64,000 bases of DNA from Pseudomonas khorasanensis (GCF_014268505.2 NZ_JABWQP020000001.1:372001-436000), one strand, 5' to 3'; counted from the first letter of the stretch, positions 33,080-43,535 are shown. Numbers and translations: made by a program. Notes: a model not told the origin generated them from the sequence alone.

Positions 33080-34405
33080 TTATTTGGTATTGGTATAGAG
33101 GTAGTCGGTCGCCAACGACGCCAGTGTCCTCACCCCAACCACCAGCGCCGACTCATCCACGAAGAATCCCGGATTGTGATTCGGCGCGGCCTTGCTCATG
33201 TCCTGATCCCTCGGCGTCACGCCCAGGAATACAAACAGTCCCGGCGCTTCTTTGGCAAAGAAGGAAAAATCTTCTGCACCCCCCACCAGTGGCCCTTGCA
33301 CCACATCGTCCTTGGCGGCCCATTTCAGCGTCGGCAGCATTTTCTCCGTCAGCGTCGGGTTGTTGATGGTCGGGTCGTATTTTTCGATGATGGTGACGTC
33401 GGCTTTCGCGCCGCCGCTTTCGGCGATTTTCTCGATGGTCTGGCGGACGTCGGTGTGCAGTTTCTGGCGGATGCCGTAGTCGTAGGAGCGGATGGTGCCG
33501 GTCATGTCGACTGACTCGGGAATGATGTTGTAGCGGGTGCCGCCGTTGATGGTGCCGATGCTGACCACCGACGGGTATGAGGAGATATCGGTGCGGCGGC
33601 TGACCACGGTTTGCAGGCCGACGATGGTTTGGGCGCCGACGGTGATCGGGTCGATGCCGTCCCAGGGGCGGCCGGCGTGGGTTTGTTTGCCGTGGATTTT
33701 GATGCGCAGGTCGTCGGAGCTGGCAAGTGTCGGGCCGGGGCGGTAGGCGATCTGGCCGGCGGGAACGCCCGCCCAGACGTGCAGGCCGAAGACTGCGTCG
33801 GGTTTCGGCGATTTCATCACGCCTTCTTCGACCATCATCTTCGCGCCCCAGGTGTTTTTGCCATCGGGGATGAAGTCGCTCGGGCCTTCTTCGGCGGGCT
33901 GGAAGTAGAACACCACGGTGCCGGGAAGGGTGTCGCGCATGCCGCTCAGAATTTTCGCGGCGCTGAGCAGGATCGCCGTGTGTGCGTCGTGGCCGCAGGC
34001 GTGCATGACGTCGACTTCTTTATTGAGGTAGGTGCCTTTGGCTTTCGAAGCGAACGGCAGGTCGGAGACTTCCTTGACCGGCAGCGCATCCATGTCGGCG
34101 CGCAGGGCCACGGTCGGGCCGGGCAGGGCGCCTTTGAGAATCGCGACCACGCCGGTGCGGGCGACACCGGTTTTCACCTCAAGGCCCATGGCGTTCAGCT
34201 GCTTGGCAACCAGATCGGCGGTGCGTTTTTCCGTGTTGCCCAGTTCCGGGTGGGCGTGGAGGTCGCGGCGGGTTTCCAGCAGTTCGGGCTCAAGCTTTTG
34301 CGCCTGCTCGGCGATCTGTGTGCGGGCGCTGTCCAGGGTTGCGGCGCCGGCATGGCTGGCGGCCAGGGTGAGTAAAACAGTCTGGGCGATACGTGTCAGT
34401 CGCAT
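33080..34405 (-). CDS. Secreted M20 family amidohydrolase (HipO/AmhX type)
   Basis: 441 residues from ATG 34405 (MRLTRIAQTVLLTLAASHAG), giving a signal peptide cut near AGA-AT; AAGGA precedes it. Zinc-binding M20 core: VALRADMDALPV, MHACGHDAHTAILL, FYFQPAEEGP, and lid-domain segments. Members hydrolyse N-acyl or N-carbamoyl amino acids, hippurate, or IAA conjugates. The signal peptide places it in the periplasm, which favours peptide or acyl-amino-acid scavenging. Confidence 0.9.
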   Translation of the reverse strand: MRLTRIAQTVLLTLAASHAGAATLDSARTQIAEQAQKLEPELLETRRDLHAHPELGNTEKRTADLVAKQLNAMGLEVKTGVARTGVVAILKGALPGPTVALRADMDALPVKEVSDLPFASKAKGTYLNKEVDVMHACGHDAHTAILLSAAKILSGMRDTLPGTVVFYFQPAEEGPSDFIPDGKNTWGAKMMVEEGVMKSPKPDAVFGLHVWAGVPAGQIAYRPGPTLASSDDLRIKIHGKQTHAGRPWDGIDPITVGAQTIVGLQTVVSRRTDISSYPSVVSIGTINGGTRYNIIPESVDMTGTIRSYDYGIRQKLHTDVRQTIEKIAESGGAKADVTIIEKYDPTINNPTLTEKMLPTLKWAAKDDVVQGPLVGGAEDFSFFAKEAPGLFVFLGVTPRDQDMSKAAPNHNPGFFVDESALVVGVRTLASLATDYLYTNTK

Positions 34406-34468
34406 GGGCTTGTCCTTGATTATTGTTGTCGGCTTCCTTGCCTGTGACTGCAACTGCGCGCTCGAGTG

Positions 34469-36622
34469 CTATTCCTTCGGCTGACCGCCACCGGCTGTGA
34501 TCACCTGCACACTCATGCGCGGCGTCGCCAGGTCCAGCCCGGCTTCGTCCAGATGTCGCTTCAGCGACAGGTTGAACGCCCGGGAAACTTCCCACTGTTT
34601 GATCGGCGCGGTCTTGAACCTTGCGCGCAGAATGGCGCTGCCGGACTCGAAACTCTCGACACCCTGAATTTCCAGCGGCGACCAGATGTTGCGGCGTTGC
34701 AGCGGATCGGTGCGCATCTTCTGGCCGACGTCGCGCATCAGTTTGATGGCGTCGTCGATTTCCATGTTGTACGGCACCGCGACGCGGAAGATCGCGTAGC
34801 CGAATTCACGCGAGTAGTTCTTGATGCTTTTGATTTCGCTGAACGGAATGGTGTGGACGATGCCGTCGATGTCGCGCAGGCGCACGGTGCGGATAGTCAG
34901 GCCTTCGACGGTGCCGAGGTGACCGCCGACATCGACGTAGTCGTCGATGGCCAGCGAGTCTTCGATGATGATGAACAGACCGGTGATCAAGTCGGCGACC
35001 AGTGACTGAGCACCGAAACCGATGGCCAGCCCGATCACACCGGCACCTGCCAGCAATGGCGTGACGTTCATGCCCATATTCGCCAGGGCAACGATCAGGG
35101 CGATGATGAAGATTGTCACGAACAGCACGTTGCGGATCAGCGGCATCATCGTTTGCGCGCGCGCGTTGGCCAGGCCTTTGCGCGAGCGGGTGAGGGCGTG
35201 GTGCACGGCGGTGTCGGCGAGGATCCACACCAGCCAGGAAAATATCAGCGTGCCGATCAGGCTGAACAGTTTGACGCTGACGTCGTGGCCTTCGCCATCG
35301 GCAAAGGCAATCAGCGACTGGCCCCAGACGCGCAGCCCGAGCTCGATGAAGATCAGCCACACCAGCAAATGCGCGAGGGTATAGAAGAAGCTTTTCAGGC
35401 GCTCGGAGTAGAGTGCGTGGCGCTTGGCGCCGCGTTGCGGTCTGAGCGAATGACGGCGCACGAGGCCATTGATGACCATGCACAGCACGAGCAGTACGGT
35501 GCAGATCAATGACTGGCGCAGTGCGGTGCTGGTGTCGCCGGCGGAGACGAACGTGGCGAACAGCGAGATGCCGACCAGCACCAGTGCCGGCACGTACCAG
35601 AACGTGCCGAGGATTTCGATCGTGTCACTGAGTGCGCGGCGGGTCAGGCGTCGCGACAGCGGCTGATTGCGGATCAAGTGCGCGATCGGCCGACGGAATC
35701 GCAGAATGAACAGGCCGGTCGACAGCGCGGCGAGCACATTGGCGGTGGTTGCGGCGGTGTGCGCCAGATGCACGCCCAGGCTTTCTACCAGACGCGGATC
35801 GCTCAGCGCTTCACCGAACGCGGCGAAGCTGCCGATCAGCCACAGCGGCCGAAATGCCTGATGGCGCAGGATGTACAACGCGCGATGGCGGTGCGGGCCA
35901 TCAAGCAGGGAGAAGGCAATCACGCAGATGGCCGAGAAGCAGGTGCCCACCACCAAGGCATAGGCCAGCACCATCGCCAGGCTTTTGCCCAGCGAAGACG
36001 GCAGCACGTAGCTCATGTAAACGGTCATCACCAGCGCGATCAGCCATGGCCCGAGCTTGCGCAACGCGAAACGGAGCATGTCAAGGGCCTTGGGGTGCTG
36101 CGGCAATTCTTCGGTGAGGCCGAAACGCAAGCGCACGCGGTGGCCAAGCCAGATCAGCGCGGCGGCAAGCAGGCTCCAGACCATCAGGATGACGGCGAAA
36201 CCGAAAATGATCGGCAGCCATTCGTTGGCTGGCAACAGCATGCTGGTGAGTTCGTCCTTGGCCAGATCGAACTCGTTGGACCAGCGTCTGATCGGGCTAT
36301 CGGCGCCGGAAAACTGTTTTTCGAAGTTGGCGAGGGTGCCGCCGATCAGGCCCAGCACGCCTTCTTCCGGTGTGGCTTGGGCTTGCTTTGTGGCGTCGCG
36401 CAGCTTCTTTAAATCGGTCAGCAATTGCGCGCGTTGCTTGTCGTTCTCCAGCGACTTGATGACTTCATCCAGTGACTGGCCGAGCGGTTCCTGGGCTTCA
36501 GGTTGCGGCTTGGAGGTATTGAGCATGCCGGGCAAGCCGACCGCTTGTGCGGGCGCCAGCGGCAGCAGCGTCATCAGGCAGACAAGGAACAGACCGGGCA
36601 AAGCAGAAAGACGAGCGAACAC
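34469..36622 (-). CDS. Large MscS-family mechanosensitive channel (YbiO-like)
   Basis: 717 residues from GTG 36622. Signal-like N-terminus (residues 1-27), periplasmic coiled region (about 45-100), many hydrophobic helices from about 135 on, and a C-terminal MscS core: pore helix with ALIVALANMGMNVTPLLAGA and VIGLAIGFGAQSL, then the beta domain with VDVGGHLGTVEGLTIRTVRL. It opens under membrane tension to release solutes on hypo-osmotic shock. Confidence 0.9.
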   Translation of the reverse strand: MFARLSALPGLFLVCLMTLLPLAPAQAVGLPGMLNTSKPQPEAQEPLGQSLDEVIKSLENDKQRAQLLTDLKKLRDATKQAQATPEEGVLGLIGGTLANFEKQFSGADSPIRRWSNEFDLAKDELTSMLLPANEWLPIIFGFAVILMVWSLLAAALIWLGHRVRLRFGLTEELPQHPKALDMLRFALRKLGPWLIALVMTVYMSYVLPSSLGKSLAMVLAYALVVGTCFSAICVIAFSLLDGPHRHRALYILRHQAFRPLWLIGSFAAFGEALSDPRLVESLGVHLAHTAATTANVLAALSTGLFILRFRRPIAHLIRNQPLSRRLTRRALSDTIEILGTFWYVPALVLVGISLFATFVSAGDTSTALRQSLICTVLLVLCMVINGLVRRHSLRPQRGAKRHALYSERLKSFFYTLAHLLVWLIFIELGLRVWGQSLIAFADGEGHDVSVKLFSLIGTLIFSWLVWILADTAVHHALTRSRKGLANARAQTMMPLIRNVLFVTIFIIALIVALANMGMNVTPLLAGAGVIGLAIGFGAQSLVADLITGLFIIIEDSLAIDDYVDVGGHLGTVEGLTIRTVRLRDIDGIVHTIPFSEIKSIKNYSREFGYAIFRVAVPYNMEIDDAIKLMRDVGQKMRTDPLQRRNIWSPLEIQGVESFESGSAILRARFKTAPIKQWEVSRAFNLSLKRHLDEAGLDLATPRMSVQVITAGGGQPKE

Positions 36623-36696
36623 CAGAGGACAACCTCGCGAGGGGCGGATGCGCTGGAGTGTACGAGGCCCAATGGCTCAATGCGAGCCGGGCCCGG

Positions 36697-36873
36697 TTAT
36701 TCGTTCAGTTTGGCGAGGATCTTGTAGATCACGGTGGCGAGGATCGTCAGCATGCCGACCCACATGGCGAACACACCGACGTTCTTGTCGCGGAAGTTGA
36801 AACCGACGGCCAGCAGGATCATCCCGGTCAGGATCGGGACAAGCATGGCGTGGAAGGAAGACATCGAGATCAT
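36697..36873 (-). CDS. Small 58-residue membrane protein
   Basis: 58 residues from ATG 36873 (AAGG eight bases upstream) to TAA at 36697: begins MISMSSFHAMLVPILTGMIL and ends TILATVIYKILAKLNE. Two hydrophobic helices (about 8-24 and 33-52) separated by the polar FNFRDKNVG, so a helical hairpin. Good third-position GC supports real coding. No family name known to me. It lies upstream of the MscS gene with the same orientation. Confidence 0.75.
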   Translation of the reverse strand: MISMSSFHAMLVPILTGMILLAVGFNFRDKNVGVFAMWVGMLTILATVIYKILAKLNE

Positions 36874-36991
36874 GGTGACTGCCTTGTCGAGAGATATGGT
36901 CTGAGTCTAGGCGGCTTTTGGAATCCGGGGCGTGAGGTGGCTCCGGGACCCGATCAAGCCAGTGGCAACTTTGCTGTCTGAACTGGCGCTT

Positions 36992-37095
36992 TTCGCGAGC
37001 AGGCTCGCTCCCACAGTTTGAATTGCATTTCAAATGTGGGAGCAAAGCCTCCCCTGCAACTCATCTCAACGGTGGGAGCGAGCCTGCTCGCGAAG
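36992..37095. repeat. REP cluster (three elements, middle one decayed)
   Basis: TTCGCGAGCAGGCTCGCTCC at 36992 and GTGGGAGCGAGCCTGCTCGC to 37095 in inverted order, with a degraded middle copy (TGTGGGAGCAAAGCCTCCCC) around 37035-37056. Confidence 0.8.
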
Positions 37096-37106
37096 CTTTT
37101 CAGCTT

Positions 37107-38396
37107 TTAAGGCAGTTCGCGACTGGCATAGAACGCGCTGAGCACTTTGACCAGATGCGCCAGGTCATGACTGCCGCACAGTTCGCGGATCGAGTGCATG
37201 GCGAACGTCGGCAGGCCGATGTCCACCGTGCGCACACCCAGATGGCTGGCGGTGATCGGGCCGATGGTCGAGCCGCAGCCCATGTCGCTGCGCACCACGA
37301 AGCTTTGCACCGGCACTTCTTCGGCCATGCACAGATGGCGGAAAAAGCCTGCAGTTTCGCTGTTGGTGGCGTAGCGCTGGTTGCTGTTGACCTTGATCAC
37401 CGGGCCCGCATTGAGTTTCGGGCCGTGGTTGGCGTCGTGCTTGTCTGCGTAGTTGGGATGCACGCCGTGTGCGTTGTCGGCCGATACCAGCAGGGATTTC
37501 TGGATGGTGCGGACGAATTCGTCACCTTCCGGCAGCAGACGGCGCAAGGTCTGTTCGAGCATCGGGCCGTCGGCACCGCAGGCCGAGCAGGAACCGACTT
37601 CTTCGTGGTCGTTGCACACCAGCACGCAGGTTTCGTCGGTTTCGGCGGTGAGCAAGGCTTGCAGGCCGGCGTAGCAGGACAGCAGGTTGTCGAGGCGCGC
37701 CCCGGCAATGAAATCACCGTTCAACCCGATGACCGCAGCGCTTTGGGTGTCGTAGAAACTCAGTTCGTAATCCAGCACCACATCGGCATTCAAACCGTGT
37801 TCGCGGGCGAGTTGATCGGTGAGCACGGCGCGAAAATCGACCCGCTCATCGCCGGCAAACTGCGCGAGGATCGGCGGCAGCTCCGTCTGTGCATTGATCG
37901 CCCAGCCTTGATTGGCCTCGCGATTGAGGTGAATGGCCAGGTTGGGAATGATCGCGATCGGTGCCTTGAAGTCGATCAACTGGCTCTCGACCTTGCCGTC
38001 ACGGCGGAAGGTCACGCGGCCGGCCAGCGACAGATCGCGGTCGAACCACGGCGCCAGCAATGCGCCGCCGTACACTTCCACGCCCAGTTGCCAGAAGCCC
38101 TGGCGCTGCAGTTCCGGCTGCGGCTTGACCCGCAGGCAGGGGCTGTCGGTGTGGGCGCCAACCAGACGGATACCGCCGTGCAGCGGTGAGTTGCGGCCCA
38201 TTTTGATTGCGACGATGGAAGAGTCGTTACGGGTGACGTAGTAGCGGCCGTTGGCCTCGGTGGCCCATGGCTCGCGCTCGTCGAGGCGCACGTAACCGGC
38301 GGCCTCCAGGCGTTGAACGAGACTGGCGGTGGCATGAAACGGGGTAGGGGAGGCCTTGAGAAAGTCGATCAGGCCCTGGTTCAACTCTGCGCGCAT
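37107..38396 (-). CDS. apeB: M18 family aminopeptidase
   Basis: 429 residues, normal for the family. Zinc ligands and catalytic segments typical of aspartyl/M18 aminopeptidases: [14 protein letters not shown] near the N-terminus, [17 protein letters not shown] in the middle, and [20 protein letters not shown] then [12 protein letters not shown] near the end. Large tetrahedral cytoplasmic enzyme releasing N-terminal residues from peptides. Neighbour of the RluA-type synthase in the conserved Pseudomonas order. Confidence 0.94.
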   Translation of the reverse strand: MRAELNQGLIDFLKASPTPFHATASLVQRLEAAGYVRLDEREPWATEANGRYYVTRNDSSIVAIKMGRNSPLHGGIRLVGAHTDSPCLRVKPQPELQRQGFWQLGVEVYGGALLAPWFDRDLSLAGRVTFRRDGKVESQLIDFKAPIAIIPNLAIHLNREANQGWAINAQTELPPILAQFAGDERVDFRAVLTDQLAREHGLNADVVLDYELSFYDTQSAAVIGLNGDFIAGARLDNLLSCYAGLQALLTAETDETCVLVCNDHEEVGSCSACGADGPMLEQTLRRLLPEGDEFVRTIQKSLLVSADNAHGVHPNYADKHDANHGPKLNAGPVIKVNSNQRYATNSETAGFFRHLCMAEEVPVQSFVVRSDMGCGSTIGPITASHLGVRTVDIGLPTFAMHSIRELCGSHDLAHLVKVLSAFYASRELP

Positions 38397-38467
38397 AAGA
38401 AACTCCAGACAGCAATGGGCGGGAGTTTAACGTATTGGCCGGACAATTGAATCTGCGCTGGATCCCC

Positions 38468-38557
38468 TGTGGGAGCGAGCCTGCTCGCGAAAGCGATTGA
38501 TCAGTCAGCATCAATGTTGAATGTAATACCGCTTTCGCGAGCAGGCTCGCTCCCACA
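38468..38557. repeat. REP pair, outward orientation, 28-bp arms
   Basis: TGTGGGAGCGAGCCTGCTCG at 38468 with AAAGCG extension, and its exact complement ending at 38557, 34 bases apart. Orientation is the reverse of the pairs at 186 and 43551. Confidence 0.85.
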
Positions 38558-38575
38558 TGGGCTTGGTGATGCCTG

Positions 38576-39211
38576 TCAAAACGGTGCCGGGCACTCGAAG
38601 CGCAGGCGTTCGCCGGTCTGCGGATGAGTGAAGCTGAGCATGCTCGCGTGCAGGCACAAACGCGGCCAGGCGGCCAGCGCCTGCTCGTGGGCGTAGAGCC
38701 CGTCGCCGAGCAACGGATGACCGATGGACAACATGTGCACGCGCAGTTGGTGCGAGCGGCCGGTGATCGGCGTCAGCTCGACGCGGCACCAATCGCCGCA
38801 GCGCTCCAGCACACGCCAGAAGGTCAGCGCATGCTTGCCGAATTCGTGATCGACGACGTGGCGTGGCTTGGTCGGCGGATCGTATCGCAGGGGCAGATCG
38901 ATGCTGCCGCTGTCCAGCTCCGGCTGACCCCAGGCCAGCGCGGTGTAGGCTTTTTCGGTTTCGCGGTCATGAAACTGGCGCGACAGTTCGCGGTGAGTGT
39001 CAGCATCACGGGCCAGCAGGATGATGCCGGAGGTTTCCCAATCCAGCCGATGGACGATGCGCGCTTCCGGGTAGCCGTTTTCCTGCAGGCGGGTAATCAG
39101 GCAATCCTTGTTGTCATCGGCGCGACCGGGCACCGAGAGCAGCAACGTCGGTTTGTCGACCACCAGCACGGCGGCGTCCTGATGAATGATGCGGATGTTG
39201 GACAGCGGCAT
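38576..39211 (-). CDS. RluA-family pseudouridine synthase
   Basis: 211 residues. Contains VHRLDWETSGIILLARDA, the RluA signature with the catalytic Asp, and LTPITGRSHQLRVHMLSIGHPLLGD near the C-terminus. No S4 domain, as in RluA itself. Predicted to convert uridine to pseudouridine in rRNA or tRNA; the exact target is not readable. Located upstream of the min operon end in the order expected for Pseudomonas. Confidence 0.92.
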   Translation of the reverse strand: MPLSNIRIIHQDAAVLVVDKPTLLLSVPGRADDNKDCLITRLQENGYPEARIVHRLDWETSGIILLARDADTHRELSRQFHDRETEKAYTALAWGQPELDSGSIDLPLRYDPPTKPRHVVDHEFGKHALTFWRVLERCGDWCRVELTPITGRSHQLRVHMLSIGHPLLGDGLYAHEQALAAWPRLCLHASMLSFTHPQTGERLRFECPAPF

Positions 39212-39233
39212 TAAAACAGCCTCGTAACAAATG

Positions 39234-39289
39234 CGAACGGCGGCTCAAGGCCATTCCGCGAGGGGAATGACCTTGAGCCACCGCCGTTC
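39234..39289 (-). terminator. Long hairpin between minE and the RluA-type gene
   Basis: GAACGGCGG-CTCAAGG-CCATTCC and the facing GGAATG-ACCTTGAG-CCACCGCCGTTC form a 20+ bp stem with single-base bulges; only a weak T stretch follows. Probably ends min transcription or stabilises its 3' end. Confidence 0.6.
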
Positions 39290-39302
39290 CTGCCAGATCG
39301 AC

Positions 39303-39557
39303 TCAGCGATCGGGCAGGGTGATGTTGAGTTCCAGAATCGAGCAACTGCCCTGGCTTTCCAGTGCAACGTGTACGTCATCGTTGCCGATGTTGACGTACT
39401 TGCGGATCACGTCGACCAGTTCCTTTTGCAAGGCTGGCAAGTAATCCGGTGTGCTGCGCTGGCCACGCTCATGCGCCACGATGATCTGCAGACGCTCTTT
39501 CGCTACCGAGGCGGTACTTGGCTTTTTGTTGGCACGAAAGAAGTCAAAAAGGTTCAT
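39303..39557 (-). CDS. minE: Cell division topological specificity factor MinE
   Basis: 84 residues. N-terminal [20 protein letters not shown] with the MinD-binding segment, [11 protein letters not shown] being the anti-MinCD helix/strand. Stimulates MinD ATPase and drives pole-to-pole oscillation. Start codon overlaps the minD stop by one base (TAATG), with GGAGGTAG upstream. Confidence 0.96.
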   Translation of the reverse strand: MNLFDFFRANKKPSTASVAKERLQIIVAHERGQRSTPDYLPALQKELVDVIRKYVNIGNDDVHVALESQGSCSILELNITLPDR

Positions 39558-40369
39558 TACCTACCTCCAAACAGGCGCTCGAAGAATCCCTTCTTCGTAA
39601 CATCGAGGAAACGATGTTCTTTTTCTTTGCCCAGCAGACGATCAACGGCATCGCTGTAGGCCTGACCGGCGTCGCTCTGGTCGTCGAGAATGACCGGGAC
39701 ACCCGAGTTGGAAGCCTTCAGGACAGCCTGGGATTCCGGGATGACACCCAGCAGGGTCACTGCCAGAATTTCCTTCACGTCTTCGACGCCCAGCATTTCG
39801 CCATCGCTGACGCGCTGCGGGTTGTATCGGGTCAGCAGCAGGTGTTCCTTGATCGGCTCTTCGCCTTGTTCGGCACGACGCGACTTGCTGGCCAGGAGGC
39901 CGAGCATGCGGTCGGAGTCTCGTACCGAGGACACTTCCGGGTTGGTCACGATGATCGCTTCGTCGGCGAAATACATGGCCAGGTGCGCACCTTTCTCGAT
40001 GCCCGCAGGGGAGTCGCATACCACGAAGTCAAAGTCTGCCTTGAGTTGCATCAGGACTTTTTCCACGCCTTCGACGGTCAGCGCGTCTTTGTCGCGGGTC
40101 TGGCTGGCCGCCAGTACGTAGAGGTTTTCCAGGCGCTTGTCTTTGATCAGTGCCTGTTGCAGGTTGGCTTCGCCGTTGACGACGTTGACGAAGTCATACA
40201 CCACGCGGCGCTCGCAACCCATGATCAGGTCAAGGTTACGCAAGCCCACGTCGAAGTCGACGATTACTGTTTTGTGGCCGCGCAGAGCGAGACCGGTACC
40301 GATAGCGGCGCTGGTGGTGGTCTTACCCACACCACCCTTGCCGGATGTAACCACGAGAATCTTGGCCAA
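39557..40369 (-). CDS. minD: Septum site-determining ATPase MinD
   Basis: 270 residues. Deviant Walker [14 protein letters not shown] near the N-terminus, ParA/MinD fold, and an amphipathic C-terminal membrane-targeting helix ([13 protein letters not shown]). Binds the membrane as an ATP dimer and recruits MinC. Second gene of minC-minD-minE. Confidence 0.97.
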   Translation of the reverse strand: MAKILVVTSGKGGVGKTTTSAAIGTGLALRGHKTVIVDFDVGLRNLDLIMGCERRVVYDFVNVVNGEANLQQALIKDKRLENLYVLAASQTRDKDALTVEGVEKVLMQLKADFDFVVCDSPAGIEKGAHLAMYFADEAIIVTNPEVSSVRDSDRMLGLLASKSRRAEQGEEPIKEHLLLTRYNPQRVSDGEMLGVEDVKEILAVTLLGVIPESQAVLKASNSGVPVILDDQSDAGQAYSDAVDRLLGKEKEHRFLDVTKKGFFERLFGGR

Positions 40370-40538
40370 GGTGTTTCACCCCTAAGGAAGAAGGACTTTC
40401 TAGCCCCTGAAAAACATCTCTTGAAAACTACTGCAGTCGGACAGCCTTGGCTGGAATTTGGCTTTTGGCCTTTTTCCTACTTCGTTTGAGCCGTTTTCGC
40501 TACGTTTTAGAGATGCTTGGAAAATGCGGCAGTATCCG

Positions 40539-41276
40539 TTAAAGCCGAATGATGTTCAACACGTCGCCCGATAGGCTGATCTGAACGCCCGAGCCCCACA
40601 TTGGATCGCGGCGCAAGTCTTCGGAGACCTTGTAATGACCGGCGATGGAGATCAGTTCAGCGCTCAATTGCTGACAGAAAATCCGTGCCTTGGTGTCACC
40701 TTTGACGCCGGCCAGCGCGCGGCCGCGCATCGGGCCGTATACATGGATGTTGCCATCGGCAAGAAGTTCCGCCCCCGGACTGACCGAAGACACCACCACC
40801 AGATCGCCACCCTGGGCATAAATTTGCTGGCCACCACGTACTGGCGTGGTGATTACGCGGGTCGGTTTGACCGTGGGCTCGGGCGGTTTTTCCGGTTTCT
40901 TTTTGACTTCGGCTTCCGGGGTTTCCAGCGGCCGCTCACGCGCACCGGACGGCGGTAGCACGGGGATGTCGATGGCGATGGCGGCGGCGATGTCTTCGAT
41001 GCGACTGGCACGAATGGCCAGCGTGCGCAGGCCGTGCTGACGGCAGACGCGCATCAGCCCCGGCAAATCGATCGCGCCCTGGCTCGGCGGCAGTTTGTCG
41101 AGCGCCAGAACCAGCGGTGCATTGCTGAAAAAATTCGGCGCCTGGGCGACTTTGGCGGCCAACTGCCGATCGAGGCTTTCGAGGTCGTTACGGGCCAGTT
41201 CCAGCACAGTAATGGCCAGCATGCTGCCCTTGAGCTGGAATACGGGATCTTGGTCTAACGGGTCGGTTTGGCTCAT
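40539..41276 (-). CDS. minC: Septum formation inhibitor MinC
   Basis: 245 residues from ATG 41276 ([20 protein letters not shown]); the longer frame to 41342 is not needed. N-terminal FtsZ-inhibiting domain, then a Pro/Lys/Glu-rich linker (about 125-145), then the C-terminal beta-helix with [20 protein letters not shown] and [12 protein letters not shown]. Blocks FtsZ assembly away from midcell. A 169-base gap to minD holds no other gene. Confidence 0.95.
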   Translation of the reverse strand: MSQTDPLDQDPVFQLKGSMLAITVLELARNDLESLDRQLAAKVAQAPNFFSNAPLVLALDKLPPSQGAIDLPGLMRVCRQHGLRTLAIRASRIEDIAAAIAIDIPVLPPSGARERPLETPEAEVKKKPEKPPEPTVKPTRVITTPVRGGQQIYAQGGDLVVVSSVSPGAELLADGNIHVYGPMRGRALAGVKGDTKARIFCQQLSAELISIAGHYKVSEDLRRDPMWGSGVQISLSGDVLNIIRL

Positions 41277-41393
41277 GTCGGCATACAACGGCTTGTCACT
41301 AAAAGTGCCGAGACTTATAACGAGAACGCCCGCGAGCCGCAAGCCGGGTCGAACGATGTAGAATGCGCGGCCACTGTATTTACGGAAGCTTTA

Positions 41394-42326
41394 ATGGATC
41401 GCCCGCGTTTTCGAAAAGCATATCTTGCTCCGCGCTTCTGGCCGCTCTGGTGCGGTCTGGGGCTTTTGTGGCTGATCGTGCAGTTGCCGTATCCGGCGCT
41501 GTTGACCATCGGTCGAGTTTTAGGCGCGTTGATGTATCGCGTGGCCGGCGACCGGCGGGCCATCGCCCGGCGCAATCTGGAATTGTGCTTCCCGGAAAAA
41601 ACCGCCGCCGAGCGCAAACGCTTGCTCAAGGAAAACTTTGCGTCCACCGGCATCGCCTTTTTCGAGATGGCGATGAGTTGGTGGTGGTCGCGCGAACGTC
41701 TGGCGAAGCTGGCCCATGTCGAAGGCCTCGAGCATCTGCAGAACGCTCAGCGAGAAGGCAAAGGCGTGATCCTGATGGCGGTGCATTTCACCACGCTGGA
41801 AATCGGCGCGGCCTTGCTCGGCCAGCAGCACACCATCGACGGCATGTACCGCGAGCACAAAAATCCGTTGTTCGATTTTGTGCAGCGCCGTGGCCGCGAG
41901 CGTCACAACCTCGATTCGCTGGCAGTGGAACGTGACGACGTGCGCGGGATGCTCAAGCTGCTGCGCTCGGGTCGGGCGATCTGGTACGCGCCGGATCAGG
42001 ACTATGGCGCCAAGCAAAGCATCTTCGTCCCGCTGTTCGGTATTCAGGCCGCGACAGTGACGGCGACCACCAAGTTTGCCCGCTTGGGCAAAGCGCTCGT
42101 GGTGCCGTTCACTCAGGAGCGCCTTGCCGACGGCAGCGGGTATCGCCTGATGATTCATCCGCCGCTGGAGGATTTCCCGGGCGAGAGCGAAGAGGCCGAT
42201 TGCATCCGCATCAACCAGTGGGTCGAGAGCGCCTTGCGCGCTTGCCCCGAGCAGTACCTTTGGGCACATCGCCGCTTCAAGAGCCGCCCGCCGGGCGAGC
42301 CGAAGCTTTACCCCAAGCGCCGCTGA
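41394..42326 (+). CDS. lpxL: Lipid A biosynthesis lauroyl acyltransferase (HtrB/LpxL family)
   Basis: 310 residues from ATG 41394 (MDRPRFRKAYLAPRFWPLWC). One N-terminal membrane helix (about 18-40), and the catalytic HX4E box HFTTLE, with YREHKNPLFD and WYAPDQDYG typical of late lipid A acyltransferases. Transfers a secondary acyl chain (laurate in Pseudomonas) to lipid A at the inner membrane. Divergent from minC. Confidence 0.92.
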   Translation: MDRPRFRKAYLAPRFWPLWCGLGLLWLIVQLPYPALLTIGRVLGALMYRVAGDRRAIARRNLELCFPEKTAAERKRLLKENFASTGIAFFEMAMSWWWSRERLAKLAHVEGLEHLQNAQREGKGVILMAVHFTTLEIGAALLGQQHTIDGMYREHKNPLFDFVQRRGRERHNLDSLAVERDDVRGMLKLLRSGRAIWYAPDQDYGAKQSIFVPLFGIQAATVTATTKFARLGKALVVPFTQERLADGSGYRLMIHPPLEDFPGESEEADCIRINQWVESALRACPEQYLWAHRRFKSRPPGEPKLYPKRR

Positions 42327-42362
42327 TTCACCCCGTCCTGATAAGCACTCTGGAGTGTTGCG

Positions 42363-43535
42363 ATGAGCCCTGCTGAACCGGTCACAGGTTTGATTCTTTC
42401 CGGCGGCGGGGCTAGGGCGGCGTATCAGGTCGGGGTGCTGGCGGCGATTGCCGAATTGCTGCCGCCGGGTGCCGACAATCCTTTTCCAGTGATTGTTGGC
42501 ACCTCGGCCGGGGCGATCAATGCGGTCAGCCTCGCCAGCGGCGCCACGGACTTTCGCGCCGCCATCGAACGGCTGACGCTGTTCTGGCAGGGCCTTCGCA
42601 GCCCTCGCGTTTTGCGCAGCGACTGGCCCGGTGTGATTCATCAGGCCAGCCGTTTTGTCAGCCACAGCCTGCTCGGCATCGGCCGGCAAATGCCGGTAGC
42701 GCTGCTCAACAGTTCGCCGCTGCGCGAGCTGCTCAATGAAAAACTGCACCTGCCCGGCATTGCCGAATCCATCGCGCGCAAGCAATTGCACGCGGTGGCG
42801 GTGACCGCGTTCGGCTACGAGTCGGGGCAGGCGGTGACGTTCTATCAGGGTGGCGGAACCATCGACGCCTGGCTGCGGCATCGACGCATCGGCGTGCCGA
42901 CGCAACTCTCGGTTGATCACCTGTTGGCCAGTTCAGCGATTCCGCTGTTGTTCGAACCCGTGAAAATCGGCGAGGAATATTTCGGCGATGGTGCGGTGCG
43001 GCAATCAGCGCCGATCAGTCCGGCGCTGCATTTGGGCGCCAGCCGCGTGCTGGTGGTGGGCGTCAGCGGTAATCCGCGCGGACTCGATCCGCAGCAGCCG
43101 CTGGAGCGCGCCTACAGTGGCCAACAACCGACGCTGGCGCAAATTGGCGGGCACATGCTCAACAGCACGTTCATCGACAGCCTCGAGAGCGACATCGAGT
43201 TGTTGCAGCGTCTGAATCAGTTCAGCCATTTACTGCCCGCCGGTACGCCGACGCGAGCGCTGGGCGTAGCCCCGGTGGAGGTGCTGGTGATTGCACCGAG
43301 TCAGCCGATCGATGAAATCGCGGCGCGGCATCGTCAGGAACTGCCGGCGGCGTTGCGCTTGTTTTTGCGCGGGCCGGGAGCGACGAAGACGAGCGGGGCG
43401 GGGGTGCTGAGTTATCTGCTGTTCGAGGCGGGGTATTGCAGCGAACTGATCGATCTTGGGCGGCGTGATGCGCTGGCGAAGCGCGAGGAGTTGTGCCGGT
43501 TTTTGCGGATATCCGAAGCAGTAGCTCCCGCCTGA
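42363..43535 (+). CDS. Patatin-like phospholipase
   Basis: 390 residues. Oxyanion loop LSGGGARAAYQVGVL, nucleophile elbow GTSAG, and catalytic Asp in FGDGAVR: the Ser-Asp dyad of the patatin family. The C-terminal 120 residues are the helical extension common in pseudomonad members. No signal peptide; likely a cytoplasmic or membrane-associated lipid acyl hydrolase. Begins 37 bases after the acyltransferase and is probably co-transcribed. Confidence 0.88.
   Translation: MSPAEPVTGLILSGGGARAAYQVGVLAAIAELLPPGADNPFPVIVGTSAGAINAVSLASGATDFRAAIERLTLFWQGLRSPRVLRSDWPGVIHQASRFVSHSLLGIGRQMPVALLNSSPLRELLNEKLHLPGIAESIARKQLHAVAVTAFGYESGQAVTFYQGGGTIDAWLRHRRIGVPTQLSVDHLLASSAIPLLFEPVKIGEEYFGDGAVRQSAPISPALHLGASRVLVVGVSGNPRGLDPQQPLERAYSGQQPTLAQIGGHMLNSTFIDSLESDIELLQRLNQFSHLLPAGTPTRALGVAPVEVLVIAPSQPIDEIAARHRQELPAALRLFLRGPGATKTSGAGVLSYLLFEAGYCSELIDLGRRDALAKREELCRFLRISEAVAPA

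Noticed and set aside
36992..37095. REP cluster as a possible CRISPR array
   Set aside because: Repeats alternate in orientation, spacers are few and irregular, and no cas genes are present anywhere in the window.
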